Origin: Anaeramoeba ignava
Lineage: Eukaryota > Metamonada > Anaeramoebidae
Assembly: GCA_028826165.1 (NCBI GenBank)
Contig: JAPDFW010000082.1
Location: 62,001-126,000 of the forward strand
Length of the DNA stretch: 64,000 nucleotides
Reading direction: 5' to 3'
Positions 19,767-31,700 of the stretch are shown here, one piece after another (positions within the stretch are counted from its first letter, which is position 1; each line of letters starts with the position of its first letter). The translations under genes were made by a program, and so were the position numbers. A model generated the notes under the pieces. It did no database searches. It was not told the DNA's origin and saw nothing but the letters and a program-made list of their open reading frames with translations.

Positions 19767-22088
19767 TTAAGAAGATGGACATTGGATTTCTTTTAAAATA
19801 ATAACTGTTTTTGTATTTCTTGTGAAATAAATTTTCTCTTTCAAATCATCTTCAATCAAATTCAAATCATCTGAAGAATCTAAATAATGAATAGAAAGGA
19901 AAAGAGGATCCAAATTTTCTTTTTGATCAACAAAAAGGAATTTTTTGGAAATTTCAAAATCAGAAGAAAGACCAGAATAGAAATTATAAGAGTAAGAAAC
20001 AAAATCTGAATCAGTAGATTTAATGAGAGAATCGCTCATTATAGAAACTTGGAAAGCATTTGGCGAATGAAGATCAATTGAGATTTCATTTGAATCATCA
20101 ATTTTTTGACAAGATATTTTGAAATTTAAATCAGAAGCAAATTTTGTGGGAAAGATTGATTTTTCTTGGGGAATTTCCTTGAAAAACGCGCCGAAAAAGT
20201 TATATCCGAAAAGACTAGAAGTGTGAATATTTGGGAATTTCTTTTTCCAACGGAATCCATGTTTGAGAGCAATTGTTGACAATGAGCGTGATTCGCCATC
20301 ATTAGGCGTCATAACAAGCATCTCAGAGTAGTTTGGTTCAATCTCTGGGGATAAGGTATTGTCTTTGATGTCTATCACGTGTTGGATGTTCACGTGCTTT
20401 GGGGCTTTGCTTGAATAGGGAAGTGTGAAAAATGAGAAGAAAAAAAGAACCAAAAAAAGACCCAATAAAATAATCGCAAGAGGAGCGAAATAAGACCTAC
20501 GGAAACCAAAGAGAAGTGCTTGGAATGTGAGTATGATTATGATGCAGACGAATGCTGCGATGATAATATCCGAATGTGATCCCATTTGCATGGGGAGTCT
20601 TGAGACGAGATAAGCGAAAAATTTCAAAAATGGGATAATTGTAATTAAAGCAGAAAAAAGATGCGAAGATACAATGATTATGAATGCAAGAAGGGGGAAG
20701 CGTGAATCGAAAGTGGTGTATGATACTCTTACAGACGAGACTGCAAATCCAATAAGGGATGTTATTGTCCAGATCAGGAATAGATAGCTTGAGCCTAGTC
20801 TGTAGAGTGATGCGAAGAAGAGAGCTATTGCCCAAATAAACGTCAAAAGCGCGTATACTTCGCTGCGTTGGTTGATTTGCGGTACAAACACAAACAAAAC
20901 CATGAACAAAAGTCCATAGTATACAAGTGCATATTGCCAACTGAAATAACTGGCAAACGGTCGATTAATCAAAAATTCAACTAAAAACGTAATTATTAAA
21001 ACACCTCCAATTGTTATCAAATCTGCTAAAAGAAGCTTCATAAAATTATACATTAATCTTTTTGCTCGAGAGTATTTATAGAGAAGTAAAGAGGCGATTG
21101 TGAGAACAAATGATGCGATGGAGACAAAGTAACTGAAAGGAATGTTGACAGTGAAAAATCCAATAAAATCAAAAAAAATTGGTTGAAATTTTTTGTCTTT
21201 TTGCTCATTGATATTTTCCTTTTGCAAAAACATTTTGGGATCGTCTTCCATCATTTCGAGCCCGTAAATCAAGCTGATAATATCACGTGCGAAATTTTCC
21301 AAAACACCTTTCTGGATATTATCAAGAGAATCAAGCCAAGTATGATAAATATAAGTGTCATCCAAAAATGCGAAGTCAAAACCAAGTGCAATATTTTTAA
21401 GCACAGTGAAATCAGTATCAGACCGAATGAGCCCAAAACTCTGTATGTCGTCAATTAGCGAGGATGTAAATGGATGGGCGAAATGCTGTGAATACACTTG
21501 CATCATATGGAATTTCTGGTACGCATTACCGTTCAACCTGAAAAGAACAGGTCTACCTTTTATTTTTCCTGTGGCTTCCAAGTTGATGAAGAACTGAACA
21601 TCCTTTGCCCATCGATGCTTAGCCGCAAACAAATCTGCTCCCAAAAGTCCCAATTCCTCTCCATTGTCGAACAAGAAGATCAGATCCTTGGTTAAGTTCT
21701 TACTATTTGCTGAAAAATATGACAGCATTTCAATCATTGTCGCAATTGCATGTCCATCGTCAGCAACTCCAGGACCTGCAATTGCTGAGTCGAAGTGGGC
21801 TAATACTAACACAGCGTTGTTCTTTTTTGATCCCGAAGTAAACAATCTCACAACTACGTTTTCTAAGTTTTTGTAAATGTCAGTTGCTCGTTCGTTTCGT
21901 TGTATTTCTCCCTCTCCTTTCTGCTCCTCAATTTCTATGTGCACATCCTTGTTCTTCTCTTTTATTTCGTTGAGTTTTTTCAAAATGTATTCTTTTGTTT
22001 CTTTATTGTTTTTTGTTGTTAAAGCTCTTGTTTCTTTTCCTATTATTTCTAAATGCTTTATTCCTTCTTCATATTTTTTTTTTGTTTT
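19767..22088 (-). CDS. M28-family zinc metallopeptidase with multiple membrane segments, ERMP1-like (N-terminal exon not found)
   Basis: The visible reading frame has 773 codons before the stop. Zinc-peptidase landmarks: LVLAHFDSAIAGPGVADDGHA (first His and bridging Asp), LFDNGEELGLLGAD (catalytic and ligand Glu), RSDTDF (ligand Asp) and YIYHTWLDS (last His). About nine hydrophobic segments follow, then a lumenal-like C-terminal domain. This is the layout of endoplasmic reticulum metallopeptidase 1. Upstream the frame continues without an ATG through YEEGIKHLEIIG, the usual start of the peptidase domain, back to an acceptor-like AAAAAG, so exon 2 begins near 22088. The missing first exon should hold the start codon and signal anchor; I could not identify it in the repetitive DNA beyond. 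Confidence 0.85.
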   Translation of the reverse strand, partial: KTKKKYEEGIKHLEIIGKETRALTTKNNKETKEYILKKLNEIKEKNKDVHIEIEEQKGEGEIQRNERATDIYKNLENVVVRLFTSGSKKNNAVLVLAHFDSAIAGPGVADDGHAIATMIEMLSYFSANSKNLTKDLIFLFDNGEELGLLGADLFAAKHRWAKDVQFFINLEATGKIKGRPVLFRLNGNAYQKFHMMQVYSQHFAHPFTSSLIDDIQSFGLIRSDTDFTVLKNIALGFDFAFLDDTYIYHTWLDSLDNIQKGVLENFARDIISLIYGLEMMEDDPKMFLQKENINEQKDKKFQPIFFDFIGFFTVNIPFSYFVSIASFVLTIASLLLYKYSRAKRLMYNFMKLLLADLITIGGVLIITFLVEFLINRPFASYFSWQYALVYYGLLFMVLFVFVPQINQRSEVYALLTFIWAIALFFASLYRLGSSYLFLIWTITSLIGFAVSSVRVSYTTFDSRFPLLAFIIIVSSHLFSALITIIPFLKFFAYLVSRLPMQMGSHSDIIIAAFVCIIIILTFQALLFGFRRSYFAPLAIILLGLFLVLFFFSFFTLPYSSKAPKHVNIQHVIDIKDNTLSPEIEPNYSEMLVMTPNDGESRSLSTIALKHGFRWKKKFPNIHTSSLFGYNFFGAFFKEIPQEKSIFPTKFASDLNFKISCQKIDDSNEISIDLHSPNAFQVSIMSDSLIKSTDSDFVSYSYNFYSGLSSDFEISKKFLFVDQKENLDPLFLSIHYLDSSDDLNLIEDDLKEKIYFTRNTKTVIILKEIQCPSS

Positions 22089-22139
22089 CTTTTTAAATTG
22101 TTTTTGTTGAATTTAAAGCTCTTGAAATTTTCTTTAAAT

Positions 22140-25040
22140 TAAAAAGCAAAAATAATTAAAATCAATTTTTATTTTTATTTTTTATTATTTATTCCTTCTT
22201 AATTTTTTCTTTAATTTTTTTTTTAATATTTTATTTAAATTCAAGAAATTTATTAAAAAAATATTATTATTAAAATTATATTTTAATAAAAAAATATCGA
22301 AAATGTATAAACAATTATGCATTTTTTTTAATAATAGAGATTTATTAAATAATAAATTTATTTCTGAAAAATGAATTTTAATTTTTAATATTTCAAAAAT
22401 ATTTTTATTTATATTAATAATTAATTCATTTTTAATTAAAAATAATATTATTAAAAATATTAAATTATATTTTAATTATTTTTATTTTTATTTAAAAATA
22501 TTTTATTCCACTTTTTAATTTATATTAATAATTAATTCAATTTTTAATTAATATTTATATTATATTTCTTTTTAATTATTAAATAATAAATTTATTTCTA
22601 AATAATATTATTATTAAATTATATTTTAATTATTTTTATTTTTATTTTATTTCACTTTTTTTTTTTATTTAAAAATATTATATTCTTTTTAATTTTAAAT
22701 ATTCCATTTTAAATAATATTATTATTAAATTATATTTTAATTCTTAAAATAATATTATTAAAAATATTTTATTCCACTTTTTATTTATATTTATAATTAG
22801 TTCAATTTTAATTAATATTTATATTATATTTTTATTTATTTATTAAATAATAAATTCATTTCTAAATAATATTATTATTAAATTATATTTTAATTATTTT
22901 TATTTTTATTATATATTTTATTCCACTTTTTTTTATATTAATTTTTCATTTTTAATTAATATTTATATTATATTTCTTTTTAATTATTAAATAATAAATT
23001 TATTTCTAAATAATATTATTATTAAATTATATTTTAATTCTTAAAATAATATTATTAAAAATATTTTATTCCACTTTTTATTTAATAATTAATTAATTTT
23101 TAATTAATATTTATATTATATTTCTTTTTATTTATTAAATAATAAATTTATTTCTAAATAATATTATTATTAAATTATATTTTAATAATTTTTATTTTTA
23201 TTTTAAAAATATTTTATTCCACTTTTAATTTATATTAAAATTAATTATTTTATTAATTATTTATTTATATTTATATTTATTTATTAAATAATAAATTTAT
23301 TTCTAAATATATTATTATTAAATTATATTTTTTAATTTTTAAAATAATATTATTAAAAATATTTTATTCCACTTTTTATTTATATTAATAATTAATTTAT
23401 TATTTATATTATATTTCTTTTAATTATTAAATAATAATTTTTTAAAAATTAAAAATATTTTATTCCACTTTTTAATTTATTTATATTAATTAATTAATTT
23501 TTAATTAATATTTATATTATATTTCTTTTTATTTATTAAATAATAAATTTATTTCTAAATAATAATATTATTAAATTATATTTTAGATTCTTTAAATAAT
23601 ATTATTAAAAATATTTTATTCCACTTTTTAATTTATATTAATAATTAATTCAATTTTAATTAATATTTATATTATATTTTATTTTTATTTATTAAATTTA
23701 TTTCTAAATAATAATATTATTAAATTATATTTTCATTATTTTTATTTTTATTTCATTTTTATTCATTTTTAAATTATATTTATATTTATAATTAATTCAT
23801 TTTTAATTAATATTTATATTATATTTCTTTTTATTTATTAAATAATAAATTTATTTCTAAATAATATTATTATTAAATTATATTTTAATTCTTAAAATAA
23901 TATTATTAAAAATATTTTAAATAATTATTATTTTTAATTTATTTTATTATATTTTTTTTATTAAATAATAAATTTATTTCTAAATAATATTATTATTAAA
24001 TTATTTAATTTTTATTTTTATTTAAAAATATTTTATTCAATTTTTTATTTATATTATTAATTAATTCATTTTTAATTAATATTTATATTATATTTTTATT
24101 TATTAAATAATAAATTTATTTCTAAATAATATTATTATTAAATTATATTTTAATTCTTTTTATTTTTATTTTAAAAATATTTTATTCCACTTTTTATTTA
24201 TATCAATAATTAATTCAATTTTAATTAATATTTATATTATATTTATTTTTAATTATTAAATAATAAATTTATTTCTAAATAATATTATTATTAAATTATA
24301 TTTTTAATTCTTAAAATAATATTATCAAAAATATTTTATTCCACTTTTTATTTATATTAATAATTAATTCATTTTTAATTAATATTTATATTATATTCTT
24401 ATTATTTATTAAATAATAAATTTATTTCTAAATAATATTATTATTAAATTATATTTCCATTCTTAAAATAATATTATCAAAAATATTTTATTTATATTAA
24501 TAATTAATTTTTTAATATTTTATTAATATTTTTTTTATATTTTTTTTATTTATTAAATAATTAATTCATTTTTAATTAATATTTATATTATATTTATTTT
24601 TTTTATTTAATAATATAATAAAAATTTATTTCTAAATAATTATTATTAATTAATTATATTTTAATTATTTTTATATTTTATATTTCTTTTTATTTATTAA
24701 ATAATAAATTTATTTTAATTCTTAAAATAATATTATCAAAAATATTTTATTCCACTTTTATTTATATTAATAATTAATTCAATTTTAATTAATATTTATA
24801 TTATATTTCTTTTTAATTATTAAATAATAAATTCATTTCTAAATAATATTATTATTAAATTCTATTTTCATTATTTTTATATTTATTTCATTTTTTAATT
24901 CATTTTTAAATTATATTTATATTAATAATTAATTCATTTTTAATTAATATTTATATTATATTTCTTTTTATTTATTAAATAATAAATTCATTTCTAAATA
25001 ATATTATTATTAAATTATATTTTAATTATTTTTATTTTTA
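22140..25040. repeat. About 2.9 kb of satellite-like AT repeat, period near 150 bp
   Basis: Successive copies share the blocks TTTATTCCACTTTTT, AATTAATTCATTTTTAATTA, ATATTATATTTCTTTTT, TTTATTAAATAATAAA and TTTCTAAATAATATTATT. The TTCCAC marker recurs at roughly 150-bp steps (for example near 22769, 22918, 23069, 23215 and 23367). Copies vary by small indels and truncations. GC content is extremely low. It lies between the 5' side of the M28 gene and the AMMECR1 gene and may contain the missing M28 first exon; I see no convincing gene within it. Confidence 0.8.
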
Positions 25041-25079
25041 TTTCATTTTTTAATTCATTTTTTAATTCATTTTTAAAAA

Positions 25080-25679
25080 ATGTCTTCTATTGAAGCAACT
25101 CTTGAAATGACTTACATCTGCTTTGAAACATTATTAGAAATATTTGATTACAAATATGAACCAACAAAACTTACAGAAAAAGAAAGCAAAAGCAAATTAC
25201 CATTATTTGTTTCATTCCACAAAATAAAAGAAAACAAAAATACATTAAGAGGATGCATTGGAACATTTGAAAAACAAAAACTAGAAGAAGGACTTAAAAA
25301 ATACACTAAAAAAGCTGCATTCCATGATTCAAGATTTAAACCCTTAAAAAAATCAGAACTAAAAAATCTTGAATGTTCAGTTTCTCTTTTAACAAATTTT
25401 GAAAACGCAAAAAATTATCTTGATTGGGAACTTGGCAAACACGGAATTAGAATTGAATTTCTTAATTATCATGCTACTTATTTACCTCATGTCGCTCCAA
25501 ATCGTTCTTGGGATAAAATTACTACTATTCAACATCTTGCTAGAAAAGCTGGATTTAAAAAAGATTTAAATGATAATATCCTAAATCAAATCAAATTGGA
25601 AAAATTTCAAGCTTCAAAAATTTCTTCTCTTTTTCTGGATTTTTTAAAAGCAAAAAAAATGGATAATTTCGAGTTTTAA
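25080..25679 (+). CDS. AMMECR1-domain protein
   Basis: Single exon, 199 residues, close to the full length of the domain. Diagnostic AMMECR1 motifs: LRGCIGTF near 58-65, the following AAFHDSRFKPL, LECSVSLLTNFE, NYLDWELGKHGIRIEF and the proline/tryptophan stretch ATYLPHVAPNRSWD. The domain is conserved from archaea to animals, and the LRGCIGTF block is its near-invariant signature. The biochemical function is not established, although the fold suggests a nucleic-acid or metabolite role. The start is the first ATG after repeated TTCATTTTTTAA units at the edge of the satellite. Confidence 0.93.
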   Translation: MSSIEATLEMTYICFETLLEIFDYKYEPTKLTEKESKSKLPLFVSFHKIKENKNTLRGCIGTFEKQKLEEGLKKYTKKAAFHDSRFKPLKKSELKNLECSVSLLTNFENAKNYLDWELGKHGIRIEFLNYHATYLPHVAPNRSWDKITTIQHLARKAGFKKDLNDNILNQIKLEKFQASKISSLFLDFLKAKKMDNFEF

Positions 25680-25781
25680 ATTATTTTTTTTTCCGTTTTT
25701 AATTCAACAAATATTTAAATGGAAAAAAAAATTTTTCATTTCATTTCATTGTTAAATCAAATTATTATTTTTTTTTAAATC

Positions 25782-28700
25782 TTAATTTAAAAAATTTTTC
25801 ATAATTAAATCAACTTCTTCAAAAACCGAAACAAAATTTGTTTCTTTTGATGAAAATATTTTGGAAATTAAATTATGATAGAATTCATGAAACAAGGGAA
25901 TCGATTGAACTTTTTCAAATAAAACAATATATTCGTCAACAACACTTGAAAATTCCATCAAATCCGTTTCATTTTTACTAAATTTGGCAAATGAAGAACG
26001 AATTTCATTTAAAGTTTTTTCACTTAAAACCAAATCATTACTTTTGTTGTTGATATTATATTTATGAATTTCATATAAATTTATATATTTCTCCATAAAT
26101 AACCCAAATAAAAATTGGCAAAGTTCAATTTGTTTGTAATTAACATGATAAATTTCATCTTCAACAAATTCGTAATTGATTTTCCCACTTTTTTCTAAAA
26201 GAGATCCAACTAAATCCAAACTGAAGTTTCTCTGTTTCGTCATAAAAACTTCAGATTCAATTGGTAAGATTGATTCCAACAAAACAATCCAAATATCAAT
26301 CAAAAAGAATAGCTTGATTTTCTCAAATCCTATTAATTTCGTTGCAAAAAACCATTGCACAATTTCGTCAATAAAAAAATGAACCAATTCTAACTTGCTT
26401 TCTTTCTTTGATCTTGATGATTGTTCTTCAAGTTTTTTAATAAGAACTATGAGCAATGTGAAAATTGATCCTGTTTTGAAAAAAAATTCTAATTTTTGGA
26501 AATTACTGAATTTCTTCTCGTATTCTTTATCAATCATTTCGTTTAAATTCTTGAAAGATTTTTTGTAGCCTAATAAATATTTTGTTGCACAAGCCTCGAA
26601 AAAAATGGCAAATGTTGCTTCTGATTCTATTTTGGTCTCAAATAGAGATTTAATCGCAAGTTCCATATCAAGTTTTTCTGATAGCTCAATGCATTTTTTC
26701 GTTGTTCTTGTAATGAAAACCAAATTCGATCCTGAGAAGTAGTTTAGATGCGAGAAAAAATGGTTATAAATGTTAATGTTCCAATAATGAAGTGAATTTT
26801 GGTATTCAATAAATCCCAAAACATCTGAGATGATTAAAGAAACATCTTTTGAATTGATGTCGTAACACGATTTGAACATGAAATGCTTCTGCTCATTTTC
26901 CTGTTCTTCAATCTCGTTCTTTTTGTTAAAAACGAGAAACTTAGGCTCCATTTTCGGTTGGTTGCTTTCTTGTATTTCCTTTTCGAGAGAATACTTGATG
27001 TTCGGATCTTGAGACAGCAAACGAGAAGGTTCTTGATAAATTATCGAGAAAGAAAACCGGATGATGTTCATCACAAATGAAAGATAGGCAAAGAATTTAT
27101 CACTGTTTTTTTCCTGATCAACCATGCCAACCAATTGTATAAACTGAAGAGAAAATGGAAGCTCATTTGAAAAAGGCGCGTTTTCTTGAGTATTTTTTCT
27201 GTTTTCAAACAATGTGAATCCAGCAATATTATCAGAAATTTTCTTCAACTGTATTTGCTCAAAATTTGTGAAAACATCCTGTAGAGTTTTTGTATACATT
27301 TCGGTTTCCATATTTTCCCAGTTATAACTATTCACAAGTCTTGAGAGAAAATAAAAGTATGTTTTTTGTGAGGATTTTTCCACTTTCTGGTTTTCGAAAT
27401 GAAGCAAGACATATAACACTAATCTGAAAAGAACACCATCTAGTTTTGGCTTCGGGATTTGAGAGTGTTCAATATTTTCCCACTCAAACAGAGTGATGAT
27501 CCCAGAAATTAATGAGAACTGGATGTGTTTGTGGCGTTGGAGCATTTTGATGAGCAATTCTTCCGATAGTATCACCTCTTTCCATGGCAGTTGTTGAAGC
27601 ACAATATTCACAAACGCATCTGAAAAGACGTAATCTTCGTTCATTAAATCCAAGAACTTGAACAAGAATTTAGTGATGATTTTTGATTCCTTGTATTTGA
27701 ATTGCAATCTCGAAAGAAAATTACAAAGCAACTGGATCATTGCTCGCTGATTTTTCTCAATTCTGCGAATAAAAGATGGATTGATTTTGTATTCTTCAAT
27801 CTTTTTCTGGTTCGATGCAATGATGAACCACTTGAAAACCTTCCAGATAAAATGGAAATAGAAATTGAATTTCTCGTTTATTCCTGAAAAACCGAGAGTT
27901 GACTGAGTGATACTTGAATATTCTTGCTCGAAATAGCCGAGAATCTTGTTCAGCAGAGAGACAAAATACTTGATGTGCTTGGATAAGTAGGAATAAATCT
28001 CAATACGAATGCGAATTTTGCTAAAGCATTTTTGCACAAAATTTTCAAACATTTCTGCAAGTTGATTAAGAGTTGCAGGGAAGCAAATATAATGGATATA
28101 GTCTTGCATAAACATCCAGGTTTCTGGGATAATCAGCTTTTCTGCTGTTTTCTCGAAGAGAAACTGGAAAATATCAACCGATTTCGATCTGATAATTCTC
28201 TTAATAAGGTGTTGAATACTTTGTGAGATGTGATTAAATAAAGAGGGAAATTTCTCCTTAACATCCAGAGTGAGAGTAGAAAGTAAATTCTTCGTCACTT
28301 CGAAATAGAAATCATCGTCCATTTGGCTTTTTTGGATCCATTGCTTAAACTTGAAGAAATTCCACAATGTGCCTAATGCGCTTGAGTTTGCGGTTTTGGG
28401 TCTTTGGATCACAGAATCAATCAAAATTCGATAAAGCTGGAAAAACTTTTCGCCTTCATTTTGTGGATCAAATTCCGTTATTAGATAGGGAAGCGAATTT
28501 GGATACTGGATCACATACTTCAAAATTTGACTGGAATCATTCACAAATATCTTGTAGAGCTTGGGAATGGATTTGTGGAAAAGAATATCGAAAAGTGGAT
28601 CACAAAGTGCAACATCTTTCTGGTATTCAAGAAAAATTTTGAACCATTTCAACCCAACTTCCTGAAGATCTTTCATTTTCTCTGAAGTGTTAGTGTTGGA

Positions 28701-31700
28701 TAATGGATTATATCCTTGCTCTCTTTGCGGATGAGTCTTGAGTTTGACGATTTTGGTCAATGAACGGAGGAAAAGCTCAATTTGAATGATCGCTGCAGCA
28801 ATATGTATCGGGAACGATTTGTTTGGATTTGATTTAATTTGGACAAAGTCTCGGATATTTTTTCTGTTATTGCGGAGGATTTCGGCAATAATTTCAACAG
28901 GATAATATTCGATCGAGCGTACGATATTCGACTCTTTTTCTGGTTTTTTTGATGGTGTCATCCCGATTTGCGTTTTTTCTCGTGTTGGAACTTTGATGAA
29001 CAAATTCGAAATGAGCTTTAAATAAACATCATCTGATTGTATATGGAGTGACAAACCGTCTTGGAAATGCTTTGATGCAATTTGTATCATTTCTAAATAT
29101 TGTGTGATTTTTTGTTCAATTTTCGACAATTTGAATGTTTCAAATTTGAAAGAAAGAATTTCAGGATCAAACAGATATGGAACAGAAATCAAATCAAGTG
29201 GATTAAAAGATGGGCTAGACTGCAACAATTTTCTAACAGATTCGCTATCCTGTTTTTTTTGGTGTGTCCGTATATTATTCATTTTGTTATTCTTTCTATT
29301 CTTTGTTTGAATGTTGTTATTATTATTGTTATTGTTATTGTTATTGTTATTTTTTTTATTTGCTTTTTTCGGATTGACAATAGATTTAGGAATTTGTTTT
29401 TTGGGGGTATTTATCTTCATTTTTGCTTGTTCTTCCTTGTTATATGTGACAATTTTGCCGTCGAATGTTTGAATTTGCATCTCTTCTAAATCACTTTCAG
29501 GATCAACAAAATTATTATTTTTTTCAGTATCTAATAATAAAGGTTTTCTAAAGTTGAGCTCAGGATGGAAAAAAACAGATGTTTGCTCCTCAAGTTTCAT
29601 GGAGATCTTATTTTTTTGAAGCATTTCCCACCAACAAGCAGAATCAAGAAATAGCAAACTTTTTAATTGCTTGAAGTTGTAAACATCCATGTTTTTGCGG
29701 TAATATTCTTCGGCAGTTTGGAACAGCTTTTCAATATCATCTGTTAACCATTGTTTCATTGCCGAAAATAAAACAGCCATGTCACTTCTCTTTCCAAAAG
29801 CTAAGCCGTTTTTGAGAAAAGACAATCTCTCATAAAGTAAGTCAAATACATTATCAGAATAACCACACAGCTCAAAGACTTGTCTTCCAAACCAAGTTTC
29901 GTTACTTGGTGTTGATGAGGATTTTTTGGAGTGGATATCAAACGAAAAATAAAGCTTGAAAAGGGACTGCCAGATCAACGGTAATAACTCAGAGGTGCTT
30001 TGAAGCGCAAACTCAATCCACCAAAACAAATAATTTAGATGTTTAGTTATTGCTTTGTCTTTCTTTAAGTCTTGTATTGATTTACCGGATTTCTTGATAA
30101 TTTCTCCAATCATTTGCAATATATCTCTTTCAATTTCAGTTTCTGTGCGAAGAAATTCAAATAAAAAATATGGAGAATCTTGGATAATTTGCAGTCGTAA
30201 ATTAGTGTGTGTTTTTGAAAATGGGAACAAAGACACATAGTCAACTAAAACCGAGTAAATTCTGGGCTTTTCGATATGATAGGCTTGCAACCAGAAATCA
30301 AGCAGATTTTTTTGGCTTCCTTTTTTGGGATAAACAACATTTTGGAAGTTGAAGAACTGGCAGTATAAAAAATCATGGATGATTTCATGATATCCAAAGA
30401 CAAACCCAATCTGGAAAAGTGTGTTTAGTGACTTCAAGCAAGTCTCTGTTAAATACCATTGAGGAATTTGAGAAAAGAGATTCAGCCAAAAACGGAATAT
30501 ATCTGAAGATTGGCAGAGAATTCTGTTGTTAAAGAGTTGCTTTTCTTTCTCGAGCTTTGGGTTTTCTTGGGATAATTTTTCGATTCTTATTCTTTCTCTC
30601 TCTCTTCTGTAAATCATGGAAACTGTCATTTGGGCGAGTATTTCAAAGGGATGAGAGGAAGAATTATTGGAAAAAGTACTTTTGATAGTATTGCTTGGAT
30701 GTGTGTTAGACTGAGAAGGATTATCACTATTATCAACTACTTGCTCTGTCTTAATTTCTCGAGGATGACTCTTGATTTCGTCCAGTTGATAAAAACCTAA
30801 TGCTTGATAAAGATATTCATTCAGAACTTTCAAAATCCAAAAGGGTTCTAAACAAGTATATGCATATTCGCTTGCTCGGATTATGTTAATTAAATTCTCA
30901 TTAATTTTTCGTTTCTTTGTGTAAATTTTGTCAGTTATCTTTTTGCGTTGTTTGGGAGCTATTGGTGGTTTTTTATCAATGAATAAATGTATAATTCGTG
31001 GAACAAAAGGATAAAATATTTTGGCAAAGTGAATAAATTCTCCATATTGAACAAAAGATTTGAAGATTTGTTTGCGTAATTTTTCAAGATTGCTGTTCTT
31101 CAAAGTTTCTGTGCTTATTAAATTTGTTGATACAAGAATTGCATAAGACGTCAAAGCATCCGGCTTTTTTTTACCACTTACAAAATTTCTCAGAAAATTT
31201 ATTTGAGAAGTTTTTTCAATTTTTGTGGAAATATCAAATAATGGCAAACGAGATTCTCCAAATTCTGTAAATAAATTTAATGAAAAGATTATTTCTTCGC
31301 ATTCACTAAACACTTCTTTTGTTTGTTGTGAAAAATTTTGTGGTTTTTCTTTGGTAATATTTATGAATTTGATCCAAAATTCTGTGATAATAAATAATGA
31401 AAGTCTATGAAAAATGGGATCAATAAAAAGTTTTTTGTATTTTCCTTCTAAATATTCAGTAGATTTTTGCCATAAATTTTGGTTTTGATTTTGATTTTGA
31501 TTTATATTTTGATTTTGATTTATATTTTGATTTATATTTTGATTTATATTTTGATTTATATTTTGATTTATATTTTGATTTATATTTTGATTTTGATTTG
31601 AATTTTGATTTATATTTTGATTTGAATTTTGATTTTCATTCTTTTCTATTGTTGTTTCAATTAATTCTGGAGATTCAAATAATCGGGAATCCTCTTGATC

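Noticed and set aside
22185-22322. Short minus-strand ORF (starting MHNCLYIFDIF) as first exon of the M28 peptidase
   Set aside because: It ends in its own stop, has no clear donor leading to the peptidase frame, and lies in AT repeat where such ORFs arise by chance.
29100-29489. Plus-strand ORFs opposite the giant minus-strand gene
   Set aside because: They are antisense shadows of a 7.9-kb coding exon and show no family motifs.
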